Below are positions 21,983 to 34,426 of a stretch of DNA of 64,000 nucleotides, piece by piece. The position numbers were made by a program, and so were the translations under genes. Under the pieces are notes generated by a model. That model had not been told where the DNA came from and did not search any database. It saw only the letters and a list, made by a program, of their open reading frames with translations. The DNA lies in assembly GCA_035771175.1 (NCBI GenBank), contig CM069607.1:8757501-8821500 (forward strand). Direction: 5' to 3'. This stretch comes from Paratinospora sagittata. Taxonomy: Eukaryota > Streptophyta > Magnoliopsida > Ranunculales > Menispermaceae. The stretch's first letter is position 1, and every line of letters begins with the position of its first letter.

Positions 21983-24281
21983 ATTTGTTGGTTCTGCCCT
22001 TAATGCAAGGTTAGTGAAGTTTTATTTATCAAGAGACTTGAATATCTGTTTCACGGTGATCATCTAGACCAACTTTTCTTATTTGTTGTTCTCTAATATT
22101 TTGATTACAATATTTGAATTTTCATATAAACTTGGCTGATTAAAATCATAGACAGTTATTAAATGTAGTTCCATTTTAGTTCTATACATAAAATAAAACA
22201 ATTGATAAAGAGACAAAAAATCATTTATTTTCATGGATATCCAAACTTTCTATGACCAAATTTCCATTCCTTTGCAGATCAACCTAAAGTTAGTCGGCAG
22301 ATAGGATTGTAACGTGCAGCCAAATCCTCTTTAATAATAAGATGGGCATAAGTCACTTGAGCTAATTTCTTGGCAAGTAGTCAGATATAGTTTGAATATA
22401 TATTTATATATAAATGCCCATAATATCACTCGAGCTATTTTCTTGACAAGTAGTCCATATAGTTTGAATATATATATATAAAACTTAATTAAATCTTTTT
22501 CCAACTACATGGATTTGATCGGCTACATAGGCTCTCTTCCTCCACTCCACTCTATCAAAAGTTGAGTCAGAATTTGAATTGCAAGAAGTTAAATCTTTTT
22601 TAATAATATTTTTGTCCATGTTATTTAATTTGAGTCTTCTTTTGCCTCCGTTGTTACCATGTAATGTTAATAAGTCACTCTTCCTAACTCATGCATTCCT
22701 TGTCTTCTTGGTATGTATCCAAACCACCTTAATCAATTTTCTCTCATCTTATCTCCAATTATAAAAAAACTTGTGCTCACGCTCATTATTGCTTGAGTTT
22801 TCAAATAGGTCACAGCTCTAGCAAACTCCAATATCTCAAACTCAATTAGAAGAAGATTAGCATAGTTTCCAATTTTCAATTTTCCCAAAAACAATCCAGG
22901 GCAGATGGGGAACTATTTATTGATTGAAAATACATTTGAGTTACACCCAGCTAGGGTAGTTAATTACAAAACAATAATCTTAACTGTAAAGAAAACAAGT
23001 AAATAGCAGAAAACTATTTAACCCTCAACACTAAGATCTTTCACATTTTGCAGCTCATGGGATTGGCTTGGCTATAATCTTCTACAACCATTTTACATTC
23101 TCTATACAAATGGACAATGAAGAGATAAAAACTGCACAAGTTCTCTTCAATTTCCGCACCTTCAGAACGAACACCTCTAAGTCATGATCCAGATTTAACA
23201 AATCAAAGAGTGATATACCCGAATTAACTCCCCAATTTATAAGCATAAGTCTACCCATAATTTCTTCTTCTCAGTGAACCTAGCTAATTTTATACATATT
23301 ACAGTTCCAATGTGTCATATGAGAGAAGATGATGCTCAATCAAGAATCTCTGGATGCTCATACTAGCAATAATAGAAGTCCTCATGCCACTTGAAACAGG
23401 GAGAATTTGAATGAATAAGTGCAAGTGTTCATGATTTCAAAGGAGGTCACAAATGTTTGTTGCAAGCAACTTTGAATAGGTAAAGTCCTAAGAAATTTGC
23501 AAGCTTCAGTGGGTTAGTGCTTCATTTACCTAAGACTTCCCCCACCCCCACCCTATTTATAAAATAAATAAATAAATAAAGCGCCATTTTGAAGCACTAC
23601 ACAATCAAGCTCCTGGCAAACCAAGCAGTTTTGCGGAACAGGGGTGCAACATACCATGTCAATCCAATATATTGTTGTGTATGCTAAAAACAGAGTGATG
23701 GAGACTTGAATGAGAGGGAATGAAGCCAACTAGGAGACATAGAAAGGAATGGATTGCAGGGATGGAAGTTTTTATGTCATTGTTACGAACCAACTAACCT
23801 ATTAAAAAAGGCTCATCAACAAATTAAAGGACCCCATTTTTGTTCTCCCGTAGTCCCATTAATCGATTAAAAGATCGTTAATACATTATGGCAAAACTAT
23901 CATCTAATAATATTTGGCAAGAACCCATTAATGTCTCCTAGATGATAAAACAGAAATGTTGAAGAAACCACTAAAGCCTTCAGATTGTATGGGAGATCCC
24001 AACACAAATTAAAAGGAAATTAGTAAGAGCTGAGCATTGAAGTTAATTAAGAAAAAAAGAAAAGAAAAAAATCTATTGGAAAAAATAATTAAGAAAAAAA
24101 TTCTATTAAGGAAAAAAAATCAGTATCACTTGGGACCAAAACAAATAGCTCTAAATTTGAACCTTTTATACCTACCTACCAACAAAACCAAAACCTATAG
24201 AAAATTTACTTCCTACCGCCGATCATATCAAGAGATCTATAAACCTAACCAAAAAAAAGACTATCTTTTGTCAGACTAAAA
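21983..24281. other. Intergenic between convergent AKR and BGAL
   Basis: Tail-to-tail spacer. It contains an (aaat)n run at 23564-23582, two copies of a 50-bp 'tcttgacaagtag/cttggcaagtagt...atatagtttgaatatat' block at about 22365 and 22440, and an RTE-tail-like 'ccaactacatgg' at 22501. The part nearest BGAL (23800-24280) is the source or sister of 200-751. No gene seen. Confidence 0.55.
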
Positions 24282-26544
24282 TTACTGGCACCTAACTTGA
24301 AGTGCCAACTTCTTGGTTGTGCTACCACACTTGGTAGATCCCAAAGATCCCTCAGAAACATCGACCGAGCAACTCTCTTGGCCAAGACATTGTTGTTCCA
24401 ACATTGATAGAGCAGCATCAGACTCACAACTGCCTTTAGCAAAAGTTCCACATGATCCTTGTGGGTTCCCAAAGCTAGCAAACTCAATTGCAGAGATGGT
24501 TCTGCCATTGCCATGGCAAGACAACTCCAATGTGTGACCCTCATAGGCATTGGCACAGACTGTGTCAACAACAGTAGTCTGAAAGTTCACTAGAGAAGGG
24601 TTTCCTCCAAATTCCTCAAACAAAACCAAAGTGTTCATGTCATCACGAAGGAAGGATCGTGGAACATGATACCTGTCAATATTATAATCATAGAAGATTT
24701 AGCATGTATATACATTTGAATAATATTGTAAACTCTGATTAGAGAAAATAGAGTTTTGTAATATATACCATCTTTGAGAAGATCCACCACAGTTGGATAC
24801 ACATTTCTTGTCGCTGTAAGCACCGCGATAATCACAAGTCATGCTGCAGCCATCCTCATCAGCAAGGTAAGACGGCCAAAAGCGTCCAATGCTCTTGCCG
24901 TTGATCCAAGCATGTCCCTTACCCATACCCTGCAAATCAACTACAACTGGGTCCTTCCCTAGAGGAGCCTTGAAGGTAGTCTGCAAAAATGAAATCCTCC
25001 AACTTTAGATATATACCAAAAAATATATCACAAAATTGGAAAATCAAATTCCAACGATTACGTGATTTAATAGGAAAAATATTACCTTATACCAAGTCAT
25101 CATTTTCTTGGTAGGAAGATTGTCTGACAACCATTTAGATGCATGGGGAGATTCAACACTGTAAAGTTGCTTCTCCTCACCATGTAAACCAGTCTTGTAT
25201 GACCATTTGCTTGATGACAAGTCCTTAATAATGTATTCATCATTTAGCTTTCTGATCAGTTGAACACCAGCTACACCAAGAGGGATCACATCAAACATAG
25301 CACCATAGTTCTGCAAATCAATTAGAAATTAGTAAAAAAAAAAAGAGTTAAAATCATATTCTAAGAAAAAAAAATATTGTATTAATCAATTTGTTCTAAA
25401 ACTCTAATATATATATATACCTTCAATCCAACTGTGGCACTGAGTAGAGTCAATTGATTCTTTCCTGCATTCATCTTAACTTTCTGCTCGAAAACAAAAT
25501 CAAACATTCCACCTTGAGCCCATTGGGATCCTGTAAATCAATGCAAATTACATATTAAGTATATTTAATTTAAACATTTATATAAAAATTTAGCACATGT
25601 TTAAAACATTTAAAAAAAAAAAAAAAAAGAAGAAGAATATTTACCAATGTGTTTGCCATTCAAGTAGGCATGAAGGACATGACCACTTGTGTTCACTCTC
25701 AGAGTCATGTCATCACCCAAAACAATATCATTTTCATCAAGATCAACACTATAGTCCACATAAAAAATAAAAAATAAAATTAGGAAAAGAATTATTAAAT
25801 TATAGTAGAATTGCTATAAAATAAATGGAATCATAGAAAGAAAAAAATAAAAAAATAAAATACCTTGTCATGTACCACAAGTAATCACTAGAATCATTAG
25901 TTGCTGCTTTCTGTTCTATAAGTTGGTTAGCAGAAACAGATCCCAAACCATTATTTACAGTGTCCTTGACATGTTCAGGCCTCCATGACCAGCTAAGAAC
26001 AGCAGGTTCATCTTCTGCTTGATTAGGCTTCTTTACAAAACTTGAGGTTTGAGTATTCACCTATACATCAAAAAAAGCATGTATATATATGTATCAAACA
26101 TTTAAGAAAATAATTGTATTCAATCAAATGAATAATACAACAAATTAAATATACCTTGGCGGTATTGTAGGTTTCAGTCTTGCAGTCTGGAAGAATGCTG
26201 ACAGACCAAGCAGGCACTGTGTATTGGTTGCCTTGGAAGCTAATGGTTGCATCAGCCGTCTCATTTGCATTGCCAAAAATGCAACTTGTAGTTCCATTGT
26301 AAGAATACATGGTAGCCTAATTACCAAAAAATAAAATAAAACCATTAAACATTAATTTATAACTAAAATAATCCATGATTTATATAATAAAATTAAAACA
26401 TAAAATGAAATTAAAACCTACCGAAACCATGTTTCCATAATCAGTTGTTGTTACATCACCATAGGTCAAAACCTTCTCCATTGATTTAAGCTGATGGTGG
26501 AGTTCCTTCAAATGGCCCCATTTTGGTTGATTTAAGTTACCTAT

Positions 26545-26589
<45 letters not shown>

Positions 26590-28475
26590 ATTAATCAAAA
26601 TGCTAGAGAATAATTGAAAAAAGAAATTTAAATACTTGAATGAAAAAACTAGAAATTAATTAATTATACTATTCATTACCGAATTCATCAAGAGGTGCAT
26701 CATAGTCATATGTAGTAGCAATGTATGGACCTCCGGCTGTTCGGCCAAAATTAGTCCCACCATGGTACTATAACAACAATATTAATTAATTAATAAACGA
26801 AGATATTCTAAATTAAAATTCAAAGATCAAAATTAATTAACCATATATATACAAACCATATAGTAATTTTGGAAGGTACCACCACGTTGGAAGAAACGTG
26901 CAACGGAAAAGGCAACGTCTTCAGCAGTTCTGTGAGGATCTTGGCCACCCCAGTCCTTAAACCTGAATTAATTAGAAGATGAATTAATAATATATATATA
27001 TATAATAAAAGTGAAATTAATTGAAGATAATTTTATTAACTGACCAGCCAGTCCAGTTCTCAGTCCACATCTTAGGGACGCTGTCACTGTTAGGTTCAAA
27101 ATTATCACAGTACCATCCATTGCAAGTGTTCATCTGAGAAACAATGAAAAAAAAAAGAATTTTTAATTAAAATCTAATAATAATTAATTGAATCATGGAA
27201 ATTAAGCTAATTTAAATTATAATAATTAGATACCATTGGTTGTGGTGCATCACTCTCTTGGCACATAATCCATGGGACACCAATGTCCAAAGATTCAGCC
27301 ATGTTAGCACACCAGTTAAGATATTCCTTCCCAGCATCTCCATAGGATGAAATCACATTTCCATACTCATTCTCAATCTGTCATACATGCGAAAATAAAT
27401 AAATAAATAAGAAAATCATATATATATTATATAATAAACCTATATAATTAATATCATCCCAAAAGAGAAAAGAGCTAGAGAGAGAGAGCATAAAAAAAAT
27501 ACCTGGGCTATGATGATGGGACCTCCTTGTGAAGCAAAGAGCTTTTCCTTTTTCACCATGTCCACTATCAATATTAGTAGGGTATTTAGAAATTATTTGA
27601 ACAATATACTGATTTGAAAAGAAATAATTAAGAATAATACAATATGTATATTATGTAATATACTAACCTTGAAAACATCATTGTTTGTCCTCATCTCAAC
27701 CCCTTGCATATTATGCAGCCATACAGGAAATCCTCTAATAAAAGATGAAACAAAACAAAAATAAGCCAATAAAATAAAATAGAAGTTTTAATTTAAAGCT
27801 TTAAGTTAATCAATTAATTTAAATCTAAAAATAAATAAGAATACCCATAATTCCATTCTGCACAAACATAAGGTCCAATACGAAGAACAGCATATAACCC
27901 GGCATCTTGAATAGTCTTCAAAAACCTAATAAGGTCTAGGTTGGCCGAGAAATCATACTGAACAAATAAACAAAAAAAAAATAGAATCAATTAATTATCA
28001 ATAAGAAATAGCAATATACACTAAGTTAATATATATATATCAAGAAATAATAATAATAATTAAACCTGACGATGCTGAGGCTCATGAGCATTCCAGAAAA
28101 CATAGGTTTCAATGGCGTCAAGACCACCTTCCTTAGCTTTCTGAATCAAATTCGGCCACATCTGAAAACCACCCACAAAACTCATCATTAATTACATGAT
28201 AACCAAAAATATATATATGAAGTACTAATAATATTTCATGAAGTAATTAACATTACAAAAAGCTTAACAGAATTAATTAATAATTAATAATCTAAAGTAT
28301 ATATATATACCTCCGGAGTGCTACGGGGATAGTGAATGGAACCAGAGAGAAGAACGCGACGTTCGCCATTAATGGTGATGGCTCTGCCATCGTGTGAAAC
28401 ATCAATGGCAGAAGAGAAAAGAGAACAAGCACAGATCAAAGTAAGAACAAGAAGAACTCGCCCTAGAACACCCAT
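24282..28475 (-). CDS. BGAL: Beta-galactosidase, GH35 with C-terminal lectin domain
   Basis: Exo-beta-galactosidase acting on cell-wall galactan or arabinogalactan side chains, secreted. It resembles the Arabidopsis BGAL7/BGAL15 group. Exons (- strand, high to low): 28475-28311, 28161-28066, 27957-27845, 27734-27668, about 27568-27503, 27377-27234, 27133-27045, 26962-26857, 26767-26680, 26540-26422, 26316-26155, 26060-25864, 25748-25645, 25530-25421, 25310-25086, 24980-24769, 24672-24282; about 817 codons. Visible: signal peptide ([17 protein letters not shown]), [14 protein letters not shown], acid/base Glu in IENEYGN, nucleophile Glu in WTENWTGW, and the SUEL-type lectin domain in the last exon ([19 protein letters not shown]). 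All junctions are GT-AG and in phase except exon 5, whose first roughly 10 codons (NEMQxFTxxI in relatives) and acceptor are missing. As it stands, the frame breaks or exon 5 must be skipped. Confidence 0.93.
26547..26586. repeat. (TA)n microsatellite in BGAL intron 9
   Basis: An uninterrupted TA run of about 40 bp just after the acceptor side of exon 10. Confidence 0.9.
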
Positions 28476-28537
28476 CTCTAATTACTATGAAGATTATTCG
28501 AACGTGATCTTATGCACCCCAAGGATGAAAGGCCAAG

Positions 28538-28550
28538 CTTATTTATAATA
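28538..28550 (-). promoter_or_regulatory. BGAL TATA box
   Basis: The - strand reads TATTATAAATAAG about 65-75 bp upstream of the ATG at 28475, giving a short 5' UTR. Confidence 0.65.
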
Positions 28551-29504
28551 CATAGCGTCGTCGGTACGTACGTGTTTATCTCTTTTAGATCGATCTTCTT
28601 GCTCTAGCTAGCCAGCTTCCGTGTTCGGATTTCAAGCTCATAACGAACTTCTTCCGTAATTTACCAACTTCGGTGTCTTTCTTCTGCATGTGTTTATCTT
28701 TTCGTTTTAATTTTGTTTTATTTTGCAATTGCTTAGGTATAAAAAAAAATCATATAGTTAATTGTTTATTTATTTTAAAAGATTAAAATCATATATCATA
28801 TATAATATACAAAAATTGGAAGACTTCTACTTTATTTGGACTCTTTTGTTTTTAATTTTTTTTTATTCTATAATTTGCAAGATCATTTTTTTTCTCTTTT
28901 TCTGTAATAAATAATATGTGCTAATATATTCTGATTAGTTGATAACAATAATAATTTTTAGATTATAACGCGAAGCTAAAGCTTGATTATTAATAACTAT
29001 AGTACTCATAAATTTATATATATATATATATATATTAAAAGAATATTCATACCCGAGCAATGCGTTGAAGTGATCTGATCTGGAGATGTATTTGAATTTT
29101 AATTAGTATCGAATCAGATAAAGCATCTAGATCAAACTAGCATTATCTTTAAAGAAATCGCGATCAACTTGGAATTGTACCATAGTTTTATCTGTAGATT
29201 GATTAGATGACATCCATAATTAAATTAACGTAATCGCAAAAGATTGGATCAAACACGGCTACACACAAGTCATAGGAATAAATTAAGTCCAATACAAATT
29301 ACTAGGCTGTAGGGACACCTAACCTTTTTCTTGGGGAGTTCATGACCCTAAGCCAAAGATCCTCCCCTTGTCCAAATCTTATATGATACTCATGGAATTA
29401 AATTAAAAAAAAAAAAACTAAGAGAATGGCAAGTTGAGCGCATTGGACGTGATTAATTAGTAGTGCAATGCTACATGAATTAAAAATACTATAATAACCA
29501 ACAA

Positions 29505-29690
29505 GTGATAGTTCAGTTGGTTAAGGAACTGAGTATAAGTAGGGTTGAGATTCAGGTCTCGAGTTCGAACCTGGACGTGTCCTTATTTATCCATTTCTGT
29601 TGTGAGGGTCAGTCCAAACACCTCTACAATGTCTGAGCTCAAAAGAATTAGTCTCGTCCAAAGAGAAGGAGAATGCCGAACAACAAGTAA
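29505..29690 (+). mobile_element. tRNA-derived SINE-like element
   Basis: A-box-like 'tagttcagttggttaagg' followed about 45 bp later by the B box 'ggtctcgagttcgaacctgg', then a non-tRNA body and an A-rich tail (about 29690-29700). 'caacaagtgat' before and 'caacaagtaat' after may be a target duplication. Confidence 0.65.
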
Positions 29691-30460
29691 TCAAAAAAAA
29701 ATACTACACTAATTACTATAAATCACTGTCACATAGCTTTTAACTAATGTGAATACTTGACACATCAAATTTGTAGCAATTGGTGTAAAAATTTCAATCT
29801 CATTACCATTTTTCTAATTAGTATATTTTTCTTTAACTCACACCATGTAAATATGAAAAAAATAGTACCAAAATAATATAATAGAAAAAATATAAGATAA
29901 ATGAAGCAAAAATAGAAAACAAATACCTTTTAAAAACATTAGAGTAGGACAAATTTTTAGGTTACTTAACTAGTTCTAGTAGTGTTGTTAAGGTAGTTAC
30001 TATAAAAGTGCATTTTGAATAGTTTCAATAGAAAGAAGGCTACGCCATCAATTGCTAAGTACCATTATTATAAAAGTATAGGTTATAAGAAAAAAAGAAT
30101 GTCTTGAGTCAACAATTGAAATATATATTATTGTCATGACTTTTGGGCATATGAGCTATGCTATCTTTTTTTTTTTTTTTTTCAACATATATGAGCTATA
30201 ATCGCCAGGTTGGGCGATCGAAACCCCTCCTATTGACAAAAAAAAATAAAAAAAAAAAAAAAATAAAAAAATAAATGTCATTGAATCTTGCCATTAACTG
30301 CAAGAATCATTTTTCTTGCAACATATATATAACTCTTTTTTAATTTTACTAGATATATCATTTTTCTTTGCATCCTTTGTTCTCCCCAACGGGGCCACTG
30401 CTTTGATGGAATGTTTGTCATTAGTACCAAAAAGTCCTTAATTAAAAAACACCGACAAGT

Positions 30461-32390
30461 GGGTTTGTTTGGTAACTCTAAATCTATCATCTAATCCTCT
30501 TAAAATCTAAATAAATTAGAGGTTAGGATCAACTAGAGCATTTGGCAACCGTTTCTAAACTTTTAAAAATTTTAGATGTTTAGAAGAAGTAGAGGTCTAT
30601 CCTCTAATACAAAAAGCAATATTTTTTCGCAGGTTTTTCCTCTAATGCGGGTAGAGGAACGATTTCTCAAAAACCCAAAACTACCTTTCTTCCTTTTCTC
30701 TCCTGAGTTTTTTCCAACGCCATATTCACAATCAATATCAACCCAAATGGTTCGCCTTCGTACCATATTCAGAGTCGCTGGGTTTCCACCATATTTGCGT
30801 TTCTTCGATCTTCGAACTCTAAGCTCTCCCATTTTGGCTGTTATGGAAGCTTTGTTTTCATTATCTCTTCTGTAAAATGAAATGGGCAACTGTGATAGTG
30901 ATGGGGCGGTGATATTTGGGTCAGCAACCGCTGGGGAAGATTCTCATTTGATAAAAAAATATTTTAATTGTAAAATAATTTTGTTTTATTTTATAAACTC
31001 TTTGGTTAGAAAAAATAAGCACCATTCATTTTATAATTTTTATGGGTTCATTTCATATTAATTAATTTTTTTCAGTTCATTTTTTTTATTTAGATTAAAT
31101 CTTTCATCTTTTTTTATGGGTTAATATTAATTAGTTAATTTCATCTTTTAAAAATTAACTATTGCATCTTCAATTTGTTTTATTTAATGGGCTATAACTA
31201 ATCATGTCTAGTAAGAGTCTCAAGAGTCTTTTCCTAATTAAGGCTATAAGTGATGTTTAGGTTAATTCATTGTATTTTAAATAGAATAAATAAATTATAT
31301 ATTTTTTTTGGTTTCACTTGAGTGCCTGAAATCAAAATAAATAAATAAATTATATTTTAATTTTGATTTGAAATTATTTTTAATTAAAGTTGCGCCTGAT
31401 CAATGATCAATTAAAAATTAAAATCTTTTTATTTTGTAAAGAATACAAATATATTTCTTGTAAGTAATGATAAGTTTTTTTTTAAGAATATTTAAGAGAT
31501 AATTTATTTATTTAAAATAATTATTGTGCATGAAATAATTGTGAGCAAATAAATAATATGATCAAAAAATAAATTCGTTTTTTTTAAAAGACATCAAATG
31601 CCTTTGTAGTAATAGATAAGAGTATTGGTTATCAAACACTCTACTTCTAAAGCAAAACTAAAATAAGAGGTTGGAGTATTTGTTGTCAAATACTGTGTTT
31701 CAAGAGAGTAATTTAGCAACCAATGCTCAAATAAATGATGTAGAGAAGTCTATTGTTAGAGATAGCATTGCATGCCAGCCAACTTTATCATCATTAATAA
31801 TTATATTTTTTGTTTGTTGATTAGTAGCATTTGTTTTGTGAGCAATAAATATATCTTTTATATTTATATATTATTTTGTGAGTAAATAGTCGAAGAGTTA
31901 AAAATTCAAAAATAAAAATAATAATAAGTATATGTTTAAACTATTTAAGAAAAATAAAATTATAATTATAATTTAATTATTAATAACAAGGATAATTTTT
32001 GTTATTTAAAATAGAACTTTTTTATTCAAAAAAAAATTGTAAATTACTTATCTCAATAACAAAGATAATATTATAATCTTTAAAAAATAACTTATTTATT
32101 TTGTTTACTTTTGTTATTGCAACATTAATTAATTAATTAATTAATTAAATTGTTTATATAATTATAATAATATAATATTTGAGAAATGTTTAATTTATTT
32201 TTTAGTGTTTAATTTAATATTTTGATATTTTTATTGTAGATAATATAATAGTAAAAGATACTTTGATAAAAAGAGAATTAAGTGTTGGTTATCAAACACT
32301 CTAAATCTAATTCAAAACTAAAATTAGATGTTAAAACATTAGTTATCAAACAATACATTTCAAATAAGCTCTACTAAAATAAGTTCTTAT
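30461..32390. repeat. Possible MITE-like repeats with 'gttatcaaacactct' units
   Basis: Two related units of about 90 bp at 31620-31712 and 32280-32370 share 'ttggttatcaaacactct', 'caaaactaaaat' and a second 'gttatcaaac'-like block. The left edge (30461) 'gggtttgtttggtaactcta' resembles their reverse complement. This suggests one or more non-autonomous DNA elements; boundaries are not resolved. Confidence 0.4.
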
Positions 32391-32569
32391 TAAAGCAGAG
32401 CTAAAAAAAAAAAACTTATTTTTTTAAGATTACCTAAGTCAGGAAGATCAAAAGGCTTCCTCAAAAATTAATTTTGGATGATCGTAGAAAAACTATTGAT
32501 AAACTACTTTTATCGGCCATGTTATATTAAACACAATGTTGGCCAATTAAAAACATTTAATAATTTAAG

Positions 32570-32940
32570 TATGATAGAAATGCGAGTGCTAAGGATATAT
32601 AGTAAAACTTTAGAAGACAAAATTAAAAATAAAAAATTTTGAGAAATAGTATAAAAAGAGCCCAAATTGGAGATAAAATGAAAAAAAATTGATTAAGGTG
32701 ATTTGAACACGTACAACAAAGGCCTTTAAATACACCAGTTAGAAAAAAATGACTTATTAACACTACATAATAACAATAAAAGTAAAGATTAACCTAAAAT
32801 AATATAGACAAGAATAATTAAAAAAAATTTAACTTCTAATAATTTAAACGTTGACTTAACATTTAATAGAGTAGTGGAGGAACCAAATTTATAAAGCTGA
32901 CCTCATGTAGTTGGGAATGAAGCTTCTTCTACCACTGAGT
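32570..32940 (+). mobile_element. RTE-clade LINE, 3' coding remnant
   Basis: Broken frames give FEHVQQRPLNTPV, KMTWIRIIKK and LTFNRVVEEPN...KADLM, matching the order of the conserved end of plant RTE reverse transcriptases (WFGHVQRRP..., TWIEVVK..., LDRxEWRxxIHxADP). The terminal 'gctgacctcatgtagttggg' is the usual 3' tail motif. It is dead and 5'-truncated. Confidence 0.75.
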
Positions 32941-33259
32941 TAATGTAGCTCACCTTACCCACTAAGTTAGTTTTTTTTAAAAAAAATTAACATAACTTAC
33001 ACATTTACCCTTTCAGATTACTCACCACTCACCCAACTTAGACATTAAGGTTTTCAGGAAAGCCTACCTAAACCTCATTGTCAATGTTCAATCAAGCTTG
33101 GTTGAATTTCAACTTAAAGAATGGCTAAATTTATTTAAAGTATCTAAATGGAGTAAGTTATTTGTTTCTAATCAATCAAATATAAATAAACTTTAATTTG
33201 GCAGAATATGAATTAGGAAACTTGTTTTATTTTTAAATTTTTTTTGTAATCTTGGATTC

Positions 33260-33470
33260 TTTTAATGAAGTTCAAACAAGCCTAGTTGAACACCTCAACC
33301 TTGTGATTCGAACAATCCTGGTTGAACCTCAAACTTGAGGTTCAGCCAAGCCTAGTTAACCTCAATTTTGTTTGTTTAGCCAAGCTTAGTTGAATCTCAT
33401 TCAACCAAGCTTGGTTTTAACGCCAATGTTTTGATTTGGCCAAGCTTAGCTAAACAAAGATGGAAATTTT
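33260..33470. repeat. Degenerate minisatellite, 'caagcttagttgaacctcaa' type
   Basis: About seven to eight imperfect units containing 'aagc(c/t)tagttgaac' or 'caaccaagcttggtt' occur in both orientations between 33265 and 33455. Some pairs are inverted and could form hairpins. Confidence 0.6.
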
Positions 33471-33692
33471 AATATTTTAAGATGATACGTTTAATTAGTC
33501 ATTTTACACCAAAATGTTTTAAAAATTAACTATATTATACTATATTAACTATATGTATAAGTAACTTTAAAAAAAAAAAATTTATTATAAAGTTTTAAAA
33601 GTAAATTTTAGAACTTTAGCAAAATGGCTTTCAAATATTTAAGTATTTTATTCTATGAAAATAATAAATAAGAAGTATGAAAAAAAACACTT

Positions 33693-33910
33693 TATTAAAT
33701 TGAATAAACAATTAAATACCATTGTAAGAAATTCCTATGGTTACTTTTTTTTGTGTGATAAACTTGGGTATCTAGAGTAGCTTATTCGTATTGAAGAATG
33801 AAAACACAATTGCTAAATTGAATAAACAATTAAATACCATTGTAAGAACTTCATTTTGTTACTTTTTTTTGGTGATAACTTGAGGTATTTAGGTTAGCTT
33901 GTGAGTACCA
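33693..33910. repeat. Tandem duplication, about 120 bp
   Basis: Two adjacent copies begin 'aaattgaataaacaattaaataccattgtaagaa' variants at about 33695 and 33815 and end in 'ttggtgataac...aggt' variants. Confidence 0.75.
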
Positions 33911-34306
33911 TAGGCGTTTCCCCGCATCATCTACGAAACAAAGAATTTTTTCCTTGATAAAGTGATTTTAAAGTATGTTATTATAAAAAAATAATAATTT
34001 AACTGTAAAAAATTATAACTACTTATTAATACACATTAGATCATTTGTTAACACCTTAAGATATAAAAATTACACACATCTAATAAACATTAAAAAATAA
34101 TTATATTGTAATTGTAATTTTTTACAGTTACTTTAGTATTTCTTTTTATTCCCTAGTCACTTGTATGATAATGAAAAGCACTAACGAACTAACACACACA
34201 CGTTCAGCTTCTTTTGTTTTTTTTTTTTTTTCTTTTTTTTATCGAGGTCACATTATTATTATCATTTTTTGTCGAAAATGGAGAGGGTGGGGTGGGGACC
34301 ACTCAT

Positions 34307-34316
34307 TATTTATAGA
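34307..34316 (+). promoter_or_regulatory. Candidate TATA box of p24 gene
   Basis: TTATTTATAG lies about 115 bp upstream of the ATG at 34427, in an otherwise GC-richer leader. Inferred only. Confidence 0.45.
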
Positions 34317-34426
34317 AAAATGAAAGTCGTGGCCTGCGTCGGGAAGTGGAAGTCTTTTGTTTACCTTGTGAGAGCCCACAGGAAGTGCAAGAAAGAAGAG
34401 AAAATCGAAATCGAAAGAGAGGAGCG

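Larger units (their letters stand above)
28560..34260. other. Intergenic, AT-rich
   Basis: 5.7 kb between the divergent BGAL and p24 promoters. No host gene is recognised. It holds a SINE-like unit (29505-29690), long A runs (30240-30272), direct repeats at 30461-32390, an RTE LINE tail (32570-32940) and minisatellite-like repeats (33260-33470, 33693-33910). The open stretch around 30576-30889 shows no family resemblance. Confidence 0.6.

Noticed and set aside
30572..30889. Open frames of about 100 codons on both strands
   Set aside because: Basic, compositionally odd, mutually antisense, no promoter context or family resemblance; likely part of a non-autonomous element.
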